Source of the DNA: Bacillus infantis
GTDB taxonomy: Bacteria; Bacillota; Bacilli; Bacillales; Cytobacillaceae
DNA: 64,000 nucleotides
Assembly (NCBI RefSeq): GCF_020171945.1
Contig: NZ_JAIVAP010000009.1
Coordinates: 62,001-126,000, forward strand
Direction of reading: 5' to 3'
The notes under the pieces: generated by a model
What the model was told of the DNA's origin: nothing
Databases searched by the model: none
The model's input: the letters and a program-made list of their open reading frames with translations, nothing else
Shown: positions 8,134-16,705 of the stretch, piece after piece
Numbering within the stretch: the first letter of the stretch is position 1
Layout of the letters: every line of letters starts with the position of its first letter
Program-made: the position numbers and the translations under genes

Positions 8134-8188
8134 GCCTTTTAATGGCAACCAACATTCTGCTCGGCAGGCGACACCTTGTATATCGAAA

Positions 8189-8222
8189 GAGGCCCTGTGA
8201 ACATTTCACAGGGCCTCGCTTT
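8189..8222. terminator. Strong hairpin between the MBL gene and mapB
   Basis: A perfect 11-12-bp stem (GAGGCCCTGTGA with TCACAGGGCCTC) is followed on the plus strand by GCTTTTTA. It probably serves convergent mapB (minus strand) and/or as a second stop for plus-strand transcription. Confidence 0.7.
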
Positions 8223-8259
8223 TTATAAAAAAAGACAGATCCGAAGACCTGCCTTCCGC

Positions 8260-9009
8260 TTATTCCTGATCTGTTAAAATCAATGTGCCTTCCTTCGTAA
8301 CGGCAATGGTATGCTCATACTGTGCAGAGAATTTGCCGTCTGCTGTCCTCGCTGTCCAGCCGTTATTGTCCATTTTCGTGTCATACACGCCGACATTGAC
8401 CATCGGCTCGATTGTGAAGACCATGCCTTCCTTGATGCGCGGCCCTTTACCGGCAAGGCCGAAATGCGGCACGTCCGGCTTTTCATGGATCACATTGCCG
8501 ATCCCGTGGCCGATGAAATTGCGGACAACAGAGAAGCCTTCACCCTCGACATATGTCTGGATCGCATGGCCGATATCTCCGATCCGCTTGCCAGGCACTG
8601 CCTGCTCGATTCCCTTATAAAGTGCTTCCTTCGTAACCTCCAGCAGCTTCCGATGCTGCTCGGAAAGATTGCCGACCGCATACGTCCAGGCGGAATCCGC
8701 CAGCGCGCCGTTATATCTCACGACCATATCAATGGTGACGATATCGCCATCCTTCAATTCTTCCCTGCGCGGAAAGCCGTGGCAGATTTCATCATTGATG
8801 CTGGCACATGTCGCATATTTATAGCCTTTATAGCCCTTCTGCTCCGGAGTCGCGCCGTGCTCCTTGAGGAATCCCTCCACAAACTCATCGATTTCCCAGG
8901 TCGTCACGCCCGGCTTGATCCTTTTGGCAATCTCTTTATGGCATAGGGCAAGAATTTCGCCCGCTTTTTTCATCGCTTCTATCTCACGCGCTGATTTTAA
9001 TACAATCAT
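8260..9009 (-). CDS. mapB: Type I methionine aminopeptidase (MapB/YflG type)
   Basis: A 249-residue methionyl aminopeptidase that removes the initiator Met from nascent proteins. Dinuclear metal ligands are visible: Asp in TIDMVV and Asp in GALADSAW, His in FIGHGIG, Glu in FTIEPMVN and Glu in QYEHTIAV. The length matches B. subtilis YflG (MapB) rather than the ribosomal-cluster Map. ATG at 9009 (one codon after a GTG) is chosen as start. It is a single-gene unit. Confidence 0.88.
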   Translation of the reverse strand: MIVLKSAREIEAMKKAGEILALCHKEIAKRIKPGVTTWEIDEFVEGFLKEHGATPEQKGYKGYKYATCASINDEICHGFPRREELKDGDIVTIDMVVRYNGALADSAWTYAVGNLSEQHRKLLEVTKEALYKGIEQAVPGKRIGDIGHAIQTYVEGEGFSVVRNFIGHGIGNVIHEKPDVPHFGLAGKGPRIKEGMVFTIEPMVNVGVYDTKMDNNGWTARTADGKFSAQYEHTIAVTKEGTLILTDQE

Positions 9010-9185
9010 CACTTTACCTGCCTTCCCCGCTCATTTATGTAAGACCTGTATATTTTTCAGATAGCAAAAAAGTCCCTTTCTCTATCTTATCGCGACAAAG
9101 GAAGAATTTCAAAGGAATGGCGCCTGATGCCCACTATCACTATATGTATGGCAGGCTGGGTGTGCTACAAAACAGAAGTTTGCCA

Positions 9186-9277
9186 TTCTCCCTGCATTTT
9201 GAATTATTCACCCTGAAATTTGATTTTTTCTCCCCGGATTGCGGTTTTTTCACCCCACTTTAAGAGGGATTCACCCC
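9186..9277 (+). repeat. Five-copy 21-bp-period array, core TTC(A/T)CCC
   Basis: TTCTCCC, TTCACCC, TTCTCCC, TTCACCC and TTCACCC start at 9186, 9207, 9228, 9249 and 9270, exactly 21 bp apart, separated by A/T-rich variable stretches. It lies in the 370-bp gap between mapB and the yfkM terminator; nothing else is evident in that gap. Confidence 0.75.
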
Positions 9278-9330
9278 AAAAACAGCGATAATTTTTCCAC
9301 TTTACAAAAATACCCAAAACCACGCACCAC

Positions 9331-9370
9331 AAAAAAAGAGCGGGCCACGCTCAACCAAGCGCTCCCGCTC
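9331..9370 (-). terminator. Terminator of yfkM
   Basis: On the minus strand GAGCGGG pairs with CCCGCTC and is followed by T7. Confidence 0.85.
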
Positions 9371-9379
9371 CCCTCACAT

Positions 9380-9904
9380 TTATTTTGAAAGCAAATTCAA
9401 TGATTCTTTAATGAACGCCGGGATGTCGTCCGGGTTGCGGCTTGTTACCAGCTGGTTCTGGCATACGACGACTTCCTGGTCCTTGAAGTTAACGCCTGCA
9501 TTTTCCATGTCGACGCGGATGGATTTGAAGCCAGTTGCGTCTCTTCCATCTAGCGTTTTAGCTGTGATAAGAAGCTGCGGCCCGTGGCAGATCGCCAGTA
9601 CCGGCTTCATGTCATCCATGAAGGATTTCGCAAACTGGACAAAACGGTCATCTGCACGAAGCTGGTCAGGAGAAAATCCGCCTGGCAGGAATAGCGCGTC
9701 AAAGTCGGAAGGATTTACATTATCGATACTTTTATCGATCTCAACCGTTGCATTTCCCTGCTTGCCTTTGACAGATTTGCCTGCTTCCTTCTCGATTGCC
9801 GTAATCTCATGTCCCGCTTCCTTGAAAGCTTTCGCAGGATCTGTATACTCTACGTCTTCAAACATTTCGGTAATTAAGCATGCGATTTTAGCCAATTCTG
9901 TCAT
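9380..9904 (-). CDS. yfkM: DJ-1/PfpI family general stress protein, YfkM
   Basis: A 174-residue class I glutamine-amidotransferase-like protein of the DJ-1/PfpI family. The nucleophile elbow AICHGPQ contains the conserved Cys, and the acidic partner lies in the N-terminal ITEMFEDVEY. The family includes deglycases and chaperone-like stress proteins; substrate uncertain. B. subtilis YfkM (general stress protein 18) has almost the same length and belongs to the SigB regulon; a SigB-like promoter sits upstream here. A terminator follows. Confidence 0.88.
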   Translation of the reverse strand: MTELAKIACLITEMFEDVEYTDPAKAFKEAGHEITAIEKEAGKSVKGKQGNATVEIDKSIDNVNPSDFDALFLPGGFSPDQLRADDRFVQFAKSFMDDMKPVLAICHGPQLLITAKTLDGRDATGFKSIRVDMENAGVNFKDQEVVVCQNQLVTSRNPDDIPAFIKESLNLLSK

Positions 9905-9933
9905 CTCCTTTAAATTTGATCACATTAATGAGA

Positions 9934-9959
9934 TTTCCCTTCCTGGGCAGTGATAAAAC
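9934..9959 (-). promoter_or_regulatory. Candidate SigB promoter of yfkM
   Basis: On the minus strand GTTTTA (9954-9959) and GGGAAA (9934-9939) are separated by 14 bp, close to the SigB consensus GTTTAA-N12-15-GGGTAT. It lies 30 bp upstream of the yfkM start. Confidence 0.6.
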
Positions 9960-9965
9960 CTTGTT

Positions 9966-11285
9966 TTACAGTACAACTTCTTCTTCTCTTGGGACAAAGC
10001 GGTGAAAGACGTTTTTCTTGTTGCTTTTATAGATTTCTTTTTCAGCAAGGGTATTGATGATCCGCCTGTTCCTGTCGACTGACAAGCCGAGATGGGTGGC
10101 AGCGGCCCCGTGGGAATGCTCAATATTGGTCAGGGTGAAAATCCTGTTTTGGCGCTTCTTTTTAAAAAGGATCTCATAAGAGAGAGACACCTTGAATTCG
10201 CGCTCTCCCTCCCAGATGATTTCGTCAGCATAGCGGCTGAGCAGCCATTCCGGCAGATGCGGCCGATATCCTGTCGCCAGCACCACCTTGTCCGAGTCCA
10301 GCTTAAAGGGCGTTTCGGCCTGCTTTTGCTGGAGCTGCAGCTCGAAACCGGATGATGTGCGCTCCATCCCTTGAAGCTCGGCATGCGGCTGGATCCTCGC
10401 CTTGCTCGACTCACCGCCGATTGTCTGGTGATAAAGCTCTTTGTAGATAAGGTCCAGCAGCCCGGGCTCAATGCCATTGCGGAGGCCGTTCAATGTATCC
10501 AGTGACTGGATCCGTTCCTCATATGGCAGGCTGTGAAAATAGTTCACATATTCCGGTGAAAAAAACTCCTGTCCCAGTTTTGTGCTTTCCAGCTGCAGGA
10601 ACCCGGCAGAGCGGGCCAGCCAATTAAGCTGAAAATCATGCGTCTTCTGGCATTGCAGAAGATCATAAAAGATTTCCGCGGCACTCTGCCCTGAACCGAT
10701 CACACTGATGGATCCGCCTTCAACCAGCTTGTCCTTATGCTGCAGATAGCGGCTGGAGTGAATGCAATCTTCTCCCAGAAAATCCTTCATATTATCCGGC
10801 ACCAATGGTTCATTCCCTGTACCGAGAATCAGATTATAGGCAAAATAGGTCTCTTCCACTCCTTTTTCGATATTGAACACCGTCACCTCGAAAAAGTGCT
10901 CTCCATTCTCCTCCCTGTCCCGCACATCCGCCACCTCCATGCCGAATCTGCAATTATCAAGGCGTGAAGCAGCCCATTGGCAATAATGATTATATTCCTT
11001 CCTTGGGATTTCCAGCCTGTGAAAATAGGAAAACTGGGTCAGCCGGTCATGCTCATGCAGATAATTCAAATACGTATATGGGCTTGTCGGATCAGCCAGG
11101 GTGACCAGATCATCCAGAAACGGCACCTGCATCTCAGAGCCTTCAATCAGCATCCCTGGATGCCAGGAAAATTCCGGCGTCTTGTCAAAAAAGAGCCCAG
11201 TAAGGCCGTGTGCCTTCTGCAGCATGACCGCCAGGCTTAAATTGTATGGACCGATGCCAATGCCAATCAGATTATATATGTGCAT
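9966..11285 (-). CDS. Lysine/ornithine N-hydroxylase family flavoprotein
   Basis: A 439-residue flavin-dependent N-monooxygenase of the IucD/SidA family. The FAD-binding motif GIGPYNLS lies at the N-terminus, the NADPH-binding motif GSGQSAAE near residue 210, and ATGYRPHLPEW near residue 375 is the family C-terminal signature. Such enzymes hydroxylate the side-chain amine of lysine or ornithine for hydroxamate siderophores. No siderophore synthetase or transporter adjoins it. ATG at 11285 is chosen because AAGGAG lies 8 bp upstream; the extension to 11303 has no such site. A 13-bp hairpin lies 35 bp upstream. Confidence 0.82.
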   Translation of the reverse strand: MHIYNLIGIGIGPYNLSLAVMLQKAHGLTGLFFDKTPEFSWHPGMLIEGSEMQVPFLDDLVTLADPTSPYTYLNYLHEHDRLTQFSYFHRLEIPRKEYNHYCQWAASRLDNCRFGMEVADVRDREENGEHFFEVTVFNIEKGVEETYFAYNLILGTGNEPLVPDNMKDFLGEDCIHSSRYLQHKDKLVEGGSISVIGSGQSAAEIFYDLLQCQKTHDFQLNWLARSAGFLQLESTKLGQEFFSPEYVNYFHSLPYEERIQSLDTLNGLRNGIEPGLLDLIYKELYHQTIGGESSKARIQPHAELQGMERTSSGFELQLQQKQAETPFKLDSDKVVLATGYRPHLPEWLLSRYADEIIWEGEREFKVSLSYEILFKKKRQNRIFTLTNIEHSHGAAATHLGLSVDRNRRIINTLAEKEIYKSNKKNVFHRFVPREEEVVL

Positions 11286-11319
11286 GCAAATTCTCCTTCT
11301 CAAGGATTTTTCACAACAA

Positions 11320-11351
11320 AAAAACTAACAGACTTTAATCTGTTAGTTTTT
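11320..11351 (-). terminator. Perfect 13-bp hairpin between treR and the N-hydroxylase gene
   Basis: AAAAACTAACAGA (11320-11332) and TCTGTTAGTTTTT (11339-11351) are perfect complements around a 6-nt loop. On the minus strand the right arm ends in seven T residues, so it should terminate treR transcripts. Only about 35 bp separate it from the next start codon, too little for an independent promoter, so it could act as an attenuator for that gene. Confidence 0.7.
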
Positions 11352-11393
11352 ACCCAGCTTTCTCTTTTTTCAAGCCATGCCCTGCACATCCTG

Positions 11394-12119
11394 TCAGCCT
11401 GAAGGCGTGTCCATCCGCCTCGCAAAATCGACAAACCGGAACTTGTCCGGCCGGTGGCGGGACTCGGTATATTGGAATAGGGAGGCATCATCGAAATAGA
11501 TATAATTTTTCACAACGACGACCGAATGGTATCCTTCCAGGTCCAGCATCCTCCGGTCTTCCTCTGTCGGCTCCTCGACAGTGAATTCCTTTTTCGCAAA
11601 GCTGATTTTCTGGTTGAGCGTATTCTCGATATACTCAAATATTGAATTCCGGCAGATCTCCTCTGTCAGTCCGGGAACAAGCTTTTCTACCAGGAAATCT
11701 TTATCAAGGATGATCCGCTCTCCCTCAATCTTACGCACACGGCGCACCTTCCATATCTTTTCATCTTCCTTAATATGAAGCTGCCTCATCAAATCATTAT
11801 CCGGGTATGTTAGCGCAAACTCCGCCACATCGGTTTCCGCCTTCTGCCCCATCTTTCCTGCCAGCTCCTTAAAGCTGACCAGGCCTGATATCGGGAACTG
11901 CAGCTTCTTCAGATCCAGCACAATCGAACCCTTGCCCCGGATTTTCTGGATGAACCCGTTCTGCGCCAGCAGATTCAGCGCCTTCCGGATCGTTTCCCTC
12001 GAAGTCTCAAACATTTCCGTCAGCTCATTTTCAGACGGCAGAATGCTTTTTGCAGGATAATATCCATCCTGGATCTTTGATGCCAAATCTTCGTATATTA
12101 ACAGATATTTATTCTTCAT
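11394..12119 (-). CDS. treR: GntR/UTRA family regulator, TreR (trehalose operon repressor)
   Basis: A 241-residue regulator: an N-terminal GntR winged helix (residues 1-70, ILPSENELTEMFETSRETIRKAL) followed by a UTRA effector domain ending with TESRHRPDKFRFVDFARR, which strongly resembles B. subtilis TreR. Its known effector is trehalose-6-phosphate. The genes it normally controls, treP and treA, are not next to it; the divergent neighbour is instead a cyclic-di-GMP enzyme. Position relative to yfkM matches B. subtilis. Another UTRA regulator is possible but less likely. Confidence 0.8.
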   Translation of the reverse strand: MKNKYLLIYEDLASKIQDGYYPAKSILPSENELTEMFETSRETIRKALNLLAQNGFIQKIRGKGSIVLDLKKLQFPISGLVSFKELAGKMGQKAETDVAEFALTYPDNDLMRQLHIKEDEKIWKVRRVRKIEGERIILDKDFLVEKLVPGLTEEICRNSIFEYIENTLNQKISFAKKEFTVEEPTEEDRRMLDLEGYHSVVVVKNYIYFDDASLFQYTESRHRPDKFRFVDFARRMDTPSG

Positions 12120-12243
12120 TTTTAATCACCTACGGATATTTTAACGTGTTAGAAGTGGGTTGTGAATGCCCAATCATGTTATCAGTTATATTTTACCAAA
12201 ATAATTACCAGGATTTCCACATTAGGGATATGTTACTATATTA

Positions 12244-12333
12244 GTGGCAAATTTTATGAAAATAAAAGACGCAAAGCTGCGGGCCTAAGGCTCATGCTAT
12301 GGCAGCCGGGCTGCTTGCTATTTTTTAGCATGA
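12244..12333 (+). ncRNA. Cyclic-di-GMP-I (GEMM) riboswitch
   Basis: The conserved GEMM core is present: GGCAAA, then a short A/T hairpin, GACGCAAAGC (12269-12278), GGGCCTAAGG, and ATGGCAGCCGGGCTGC (12299-12314). Downstream, TAGCATGA (12326-12333) is the exact complement of TCATGCTA (12292-12299) inside the aptamer, giving an alternative pairing that can act as an expression platform; TGCTA at 12316-12320 can also pair with TAGCA. It precedes a gene that makes and degrades the ligand. Confidence 0.88.
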
Positions 12334-12368
12334 CACTTTGCCAGATTATTAGAAAGGTGAAGAAATCA

Positions 12369-15300
12369 TTGAAAAAAATAGATGACTCGAAACAGAAAGA
12401 GCCAGGAGTCCCGCTGGCTGAGAATCACTCTATCTATGAAAGCTTATTCCTGAATACATCAGACCTCGCTTACATACTGGATAAAGAGGGACAAATCCTT
12501 AAGGTGAACGAAGCAACTGTCAGGGCAACAGGCTTTTCAGCGGAAGAAATCCAGGAAAGGGGATTCTTTCCCTTTGTCTTCAGCGAGGATCTCCCAAAGG
12601 CTGCGAAGAGCTTTCAGGCTGTATTGAAAGGCTCTACACAGACACATATCTTCCGGATCAACCGCAGGGACGGGGGACTGATCCTGTTAAACAGTGTCAC
12701 CATCCCGATTATTCACCAAAACGAAACAGTCGGGATCATCGGCATTTCCAAGGATATCACAGCCGAGGAAAACTTAAAGCAAAAGCTCTCGTTGAGTGAA
12801 CAGATGTACAGATCCCTTTTTGACAACCATCCTGATGCTGTCTATTCACTTGATTTAAATGGGGATGTGATTACTTTTAACGAGTCATTGGCCCGTTTGT
12901 TCAATTATGACCCTGATATGCATGGAATATCTTTCAGGCAATTCGTCGCCCCGGAATCTATGAGCCTTGTATTGCGCAAGTTCAAGATTGCCCTGAAAGG
13001 AAAACCGCAAAACTATAATATGACAGGCATCACCAGATCCGGGGAAAAGTTTGACGTGAATATCACAAATATTCCTATCATTACAGATAATCAGATTACC
13101 GGTATATTCGGGATTGCCAAGGACATCACAGAACTGGCTGAGAAGGAGCGCAAGCTGAAGAAGGCAGAGGAAAGGCTGAATCTCGCCCAGAAGACGGCTG
13201 ACTTTGGCTATTGGGACTATTATTTCAAGGAAGACTCCGCCTACTGGTCTGAGCATATGTATGAAATGTTTGGCGTATTAAAAGAAGATTTCAACTCTTC
13301 CTTTGAATACTATAAAACGTTCATCCACCCTGAGGATCTGCCTTTATTCCTAAATCGTTACCGCACTTCCCTGGCAGAAAAAGACCCCGCAAATCTGGAG
13401 TACCGGATTATCCGGAAAGACGGCGTTATTCGCCGGCTGCACCACCAGTCCACCTTAATACTGGATGAAGATGGCAACCCAGAACGGGCAGTCGGCATTT
13501 CACGGGACGTTACGGAACAGCGGGAAATAGAGGAAAGACTTGCTGAGAACACCGAGCAATTCAAGAGCTTCTATAATAATTCAGATGTGGGTGTCTGGTC
13601 GCTCGACCCTGCCGGCAAAAAGGTCCTGATCTGCTCTGATGCGATCCTTGCCATCTATGGGTATACAAAAAAAGAACTGTATAGAGACCCCCGTATTTGG
13701 AATAGATCCATTCATCCGGATGATGTCCGGGAAGTGATGAACAATCAGAATAAAGTATCAGAAGGAAATATCATCAGGCAGCAATACAGAATTATCACGA
13801 AAGACGGAGGCCTTAAATGGATCAGTGACCATCTCATCCCCATCTTTGATGATAAAGGGAAGCTTATACGCCTGGACGGCATCGTAGCCGACATCACAGC
13901 CCAAAAGCAGGCTGAGGCACAGATGGAATTCCTCGCCTATCATGACTATATGACAGGCCTGCCGAACAGGCGCCTGTTCGACCAGACTCTGAATGGCCTG
14001 TTTGAGGACAAAGATCCTAAAAAGTTCGCGATTATGTATTTGGATCTTGACCGCTTTAAACATATCAATGACACCCTGGGCCATCCGATCGGCGATCAGC
14101 TGCTGAAAGAGGCGGCCGGGCGGATCAAGGCCTCTATACCGGAGGATCATCTTGCTTTCCGGATGGGCGGGGACGAATTTGCCATTATCGCCCCGGACAC
14201 TGCAAGCATAGAGGATGGAAGCAGGCTGGCAGCAGACATTACCCTCGGCATCCAGAAGCCCTATCATATTGAAGGCTATGAATTATTCATTACTGCAAGC
14301 ATCGGGATCAGCCTGTATCCCAACAATGGCAGCACCCCGGAGGAATTGGCGCGCAATGCAGATGCCGCCCTGTACCATGCCAAGCAGATGGGAAAAAACA
14401 GCCATCAGGTCTATAACTCATCGATGAATATTGAATCATTCAAAAAGTATTGCCTGGAAAGGGATATGCGGAATGCACTGAAAGAGGATCAATTTTACGT
14501 GGAATTCCAGCCTAAGATCCAGCCAAAGACCAATAAGCTGGCAGGCGCTGAAGCCCTTCTGCGCTGGAATCACCCTGACTGGGGCATCGTTTCCCCGATG
14601 GAATTCATCCCTGTTGCTGAAGAGTCCGGGCTGATCGTTGAAATTGGCGACTGGGTGATTGAAAACGTAATATCCAGGATGGAGGAATGGCGTTTAAGCG
14701 GCCTCTCTCTCGTACCCATTTCCATCAATGTCTCAGGGCAGCGCTTTTATAAAAATAACCTCGCAGAAATGATCAGGGCGCTTTGCCAAAAGCATGGGAT
14801 CCCGCCCGAGCTGCTGGAGCTGGAGCTGACTGAATCCAGCCTGATCCAATATTCGGACCAGGTTCTGCGGGAGCTTGAAATGCTTGGCCAATTAAAAATA
14901 AAACTGTCGCTGGATGACTTTGGCACAGGATTCTCATCTCTCACGCACCTTAGAAATTTCAAGTTCAATACGCTGAAAATAGACAAATCTTTTACCAAAA
15001 ATATCATCTCAAATCTGGAGGACGCCACCATCACCTCAAGCCTGATCGACATGGCCCATGGCCTGAATATGAAGGTCGTCGCTGAAGGAGTCGAGGAGTT
15101 CGAGCAGCTGGATTTTCTCAAAAAAAAAGGCTGCGATGAAATCCAGGGCTTCCTCTTTTCCCGGCCTGTATCTGACAGTGTGTTCAGAAGCTTTCTAAAA
15201 GAAGGATATATTCAGCCGGATGCTGGTAAAGGCTTGGACAAGCTGAAAAAACAGAGGAAATATTTCCGGATCGACCTTCCCCTTCCTCTCAGTGCTGACC

Positions 15301-15662
15301 TGACCATCCTCAAGCTGAAGGATAAACAGGTGGAGATGGGCAAAACTGAAGTGCTGATCGAAAATATCGGACCTGGCGGCGCCAGATTGTATACCAGCAT
15401 CAAGCTGCCGATCAGACAGGATATCCTCTTCCAGATTCAAACAAAGATTCTTGGAGAAACACTCAGCCTAGACGGGCATATTGTCTGGAAAGAAGAAAAA
15501 TCGGACCTGGTGACACAATACGGGCTGGAGTTCAGCATAGATGACAAGCGCCGGGAAGAGCTCACCAAGCTTCTGAACGAAATACAGGGTGAAGCAGGGA
15601 AAAGTGCCAGGCTCCCTGATTCACGGCAGGTAGAGGTTGAGTGCCCTGTTGATTATTTCTGA
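12369..15662 (+). CDS. Multi-PAS GGDEF-EAL-PilZ protein (cyclic-di-GMP turnover)
   Basis: A 1097-residue soluble protein. About four PAS domains (roughly residues 20-510, with PAC motifs such as VGISRDVTEQ) precede a GGDEF domain (MGGDEF near 598-603), an EAL domain (AEALLRW near 727, LDDFGTG, KIDKSF, VAEGVEE) and a C-terminal PilZ-type domain (RKYFR near 962, NIGPGGARLY). Cyclase and phosphodiesterase motifs are both intact; no RxxD inhibitory site precedes GGDEF. The start is taken as TTG at 12369 after AAAGGTG, because earlier in-frame codons run through the riboswitch. Sensing, synthesis or degradation, and binding of cyclic-di-GMP are combined with riboswitch feedback. The PAS ligands are unknown. 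Confidence 0.88.
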   Translation: MKKIDDSKQKEPGVPLAENHSIYESLFLNTSDLAYILDKEGQILKVNEATVRATGFSAEEIQERGFFPFVFSEDLPKAAKSFQAVLKGSTQTHIFRINRRDGGLILLNSVTIPIIHQNETVGIIGISKDITAEENLKQKLSLSEQMYRSLFDNHPDAVYSLDLNGDVITFNESLARLFNYDPDMHGISFRQFVAPESMSLVLRKFKIALKGKPQNYNMTGITRSGEKFDVNITNIPIITDNQITGIFGIAKDITELAEKERKLKKAEERLNLAQKTADFGYWDYYFKEDSAYWSEHMYEMFGVLKEDFNSSFEYYKTFIHPEDLPLFLNRYRTSLAEKDPANLEYRIIRKDGVIRRLHHQSTLILDEDGNPERAVGISRDVTEQREIEERLAENTEQFKSFYNNSDVGVWSLDPAGKKVLICSDAILAIYGYTKKELYRDPRIWNRSIHPDDVREVMNNQNKVSEGNIIRQQYRIITKDGGLKWISDHLIPIFDDKGKLIRLDGIVADITAQKQAEAQMEFLAYHDYMTGLPNRRLFDQTLNGLFEDKDPKKFAIMYLDLDRFKHINDTLGHPIGDQLLKEAAGRIKASIPEDHLAFRMGGDEFAIIAPDTASIEDGSRLAADITLGIQKPYHIEGYELFITASIGISLYPNNGSTPEELARNADAALYHAKQMGKNSHQVYNSSMNIESFKKYCLERDMRNALKEDQFYVEFQPKIQPKTNKLAGAEALLRWNHPDWGIVSPMEFIPVAEESGLIVEIGDWVIENVISRMEEWRLSGLSLVPISINVSGQRFYKNNLAEMIRALCQKHGIPPELLELELTESSLIQYSDQVLRELEMLGQLKIKLSLDDFGTGFSSLTHLRNFKFNTLKIDKSFTKNIISNLEDATITSSLIDMAHGLNMKVVAEGVEEFEQLDFLKKKGCDEIQGFLFSRPVSDSVFRSFLKEGYIQPDAGKGLDKLKKQRKYFRIDLPLPLSADLTILKLKDKQVEMGKTEVLIENIGPGGARLYTSIKLPIRQDILFQIQTKILGETLSLDGHIVWKEEKSDLVTQYGLEFSIDDKRREELTKLLNEIQGEAGKSARLPDSRQVEVECPVDYF

Positions 15663-15683
15663 TGTTGTGCCGTATTGCCACGT

Positions 15684-15715
15684 AAAAAAGACGGAGCCAC
15701 TGCCCCGTCTTTTTT
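15684..15715. terminator. Bidirectional terminator
   Basis: AAAAAAGACGG and CCGTCTTTTTT form the stem between the convergent GGDEF-EAL gene and methyltransferase gene. Confidence 0.9.
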
Positions 15716-16705
15716 CTATGCCCGTCCCAGCTCAACGAAATACCATCCGCCTTCTGTGATGATCGGCTTGAAGGTCTTAATTTCCATCCCGAGCTTTCCG
15801 GCTATTTTCATCATATCCTCTTCAGTCGGTGTGGCATACAGATTTTCGAATGCCGAGAAAAAGCTGTTGAAGACGCTTGAAAACTCCTCGCCCTTCTTGG
15901 AATGAAGGATCGGAGTGATGACAGTGATCGTCCCCTTTTCCGACAGCCAGCCGCTGATCCGTTCAAACAGCCCTTCCCGCTCCTCCGGCTCAATATAATG
16001 AAGAAGATTGTTTATCATAATCAGGTCTGCCTTTTTCTCCGGCTCATAATCCTGCATATCTGCGTGGACGATGCTGATATTCGGATTGTCAGCGCAATTG
16101 CCTGATGCAGATTCTGCAACATCTTCATTGATTTCAATGCCGGTCATGGTAATTTCCGGATGCTTCTGGCTGATCCGTTTAAGGTACCCTCCTTCGCCGC
16201 ATCCTACATCCAGAATCGATTTTATTTCATTATTTTTGATTACCTTGGACATCTTAGGCAATGCCAGCTGCTCCAAAAGGGAGGAGGTCCGCGCTACGGT
16301 CGGGCCGTGCTCGTCATTGTCAAATGTGTTCCGCTCATTTTTCCGCATCATGTCCGGATACGTCAGCAGTGTCGGGATATGCAGCTCCATCATTTCCTTC
16401 AGGATGACACCGGTCGAGCGTGGATTTTTTGGCGAAGACGGGAGGCTGAACTTCGAAGCAGTCTTGATTTTTCCATCGCGCTTCTTTTTCAGATGCTTGA
16501 CCGCCAGTCCCACCTCCACCCATCTGGTGAGGAGCTCCTCCTGATAATCATGCGCCGCCGCCACCTCGCGGACCGTCTTCGGATCCTTGAACTGGGAGAA
16601 CAAATCCAATTCAAACCCCACATAAGCATGCCAGCTGTACAGGAAAGGCTGGTTTTTCTTCATCCAGTTCCTTGCTTTTAATAGTCTTATATATTCTGAG
16701 ATCAT
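15716..16705 (-). CDS. SAM-dependent methyltransferase
   Basis: A protein of about 329 residues with an N-terminal helical dimerisation/winged-helix-like region and a C-terminal Rossmann methyltransferase domain. Motif I is LDVGCGEGGYL, and the acidic ribose-binding residue follows in GIEINED; MINNLLHY matches the post-motif region of O-methyltransferases. ATG at 16705 is preferred because GGAGG lies 6 bp upstream and it overlaps the stop of the upstream FAD gene by 4 bp, which suggests translational coupling. The pair resembles small tailoring cassettes for a secondary metabolite or quinone; substrate unknown. Confidence 0.75.
   Translation of the reverse strand: MISEYIRLLKARNWMKKNQPFLYSWHAYVGFELDLFSQFKDPKTVREVAAAHDYQEELLTRWVEVGLAVKHLKKKRDGKIKTASKFSLPSSPKNPRSTGVILKEMMELHIPTLLTYPDMMRKNERNTFDNDEHGPTVARTSSLLEQLALPKMSKVIKNNEIKSILDVGCGEGGYLKRISQKHPEITMTGIEINEDVAESASGNCADNPNISIVHADMQDYEPEKKADLIMINNLLHYIEPEEREGLFERISGWLSEKGTITVITPILHSKKGEEFSSVFNSFFSAFENLYATPTEEDMMKIAGKLGMEIKTFKPIITEGGWYFVELGRA

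Noticed and set aside
12162-12368. 69-residue N-terminal extension of the GGDEF-EAL protein
   Set aside because: This stretch contains the complete c-di-GMP riboswitch; translation from TTG at 12369 with AAAGGTG upstream is more consistent.
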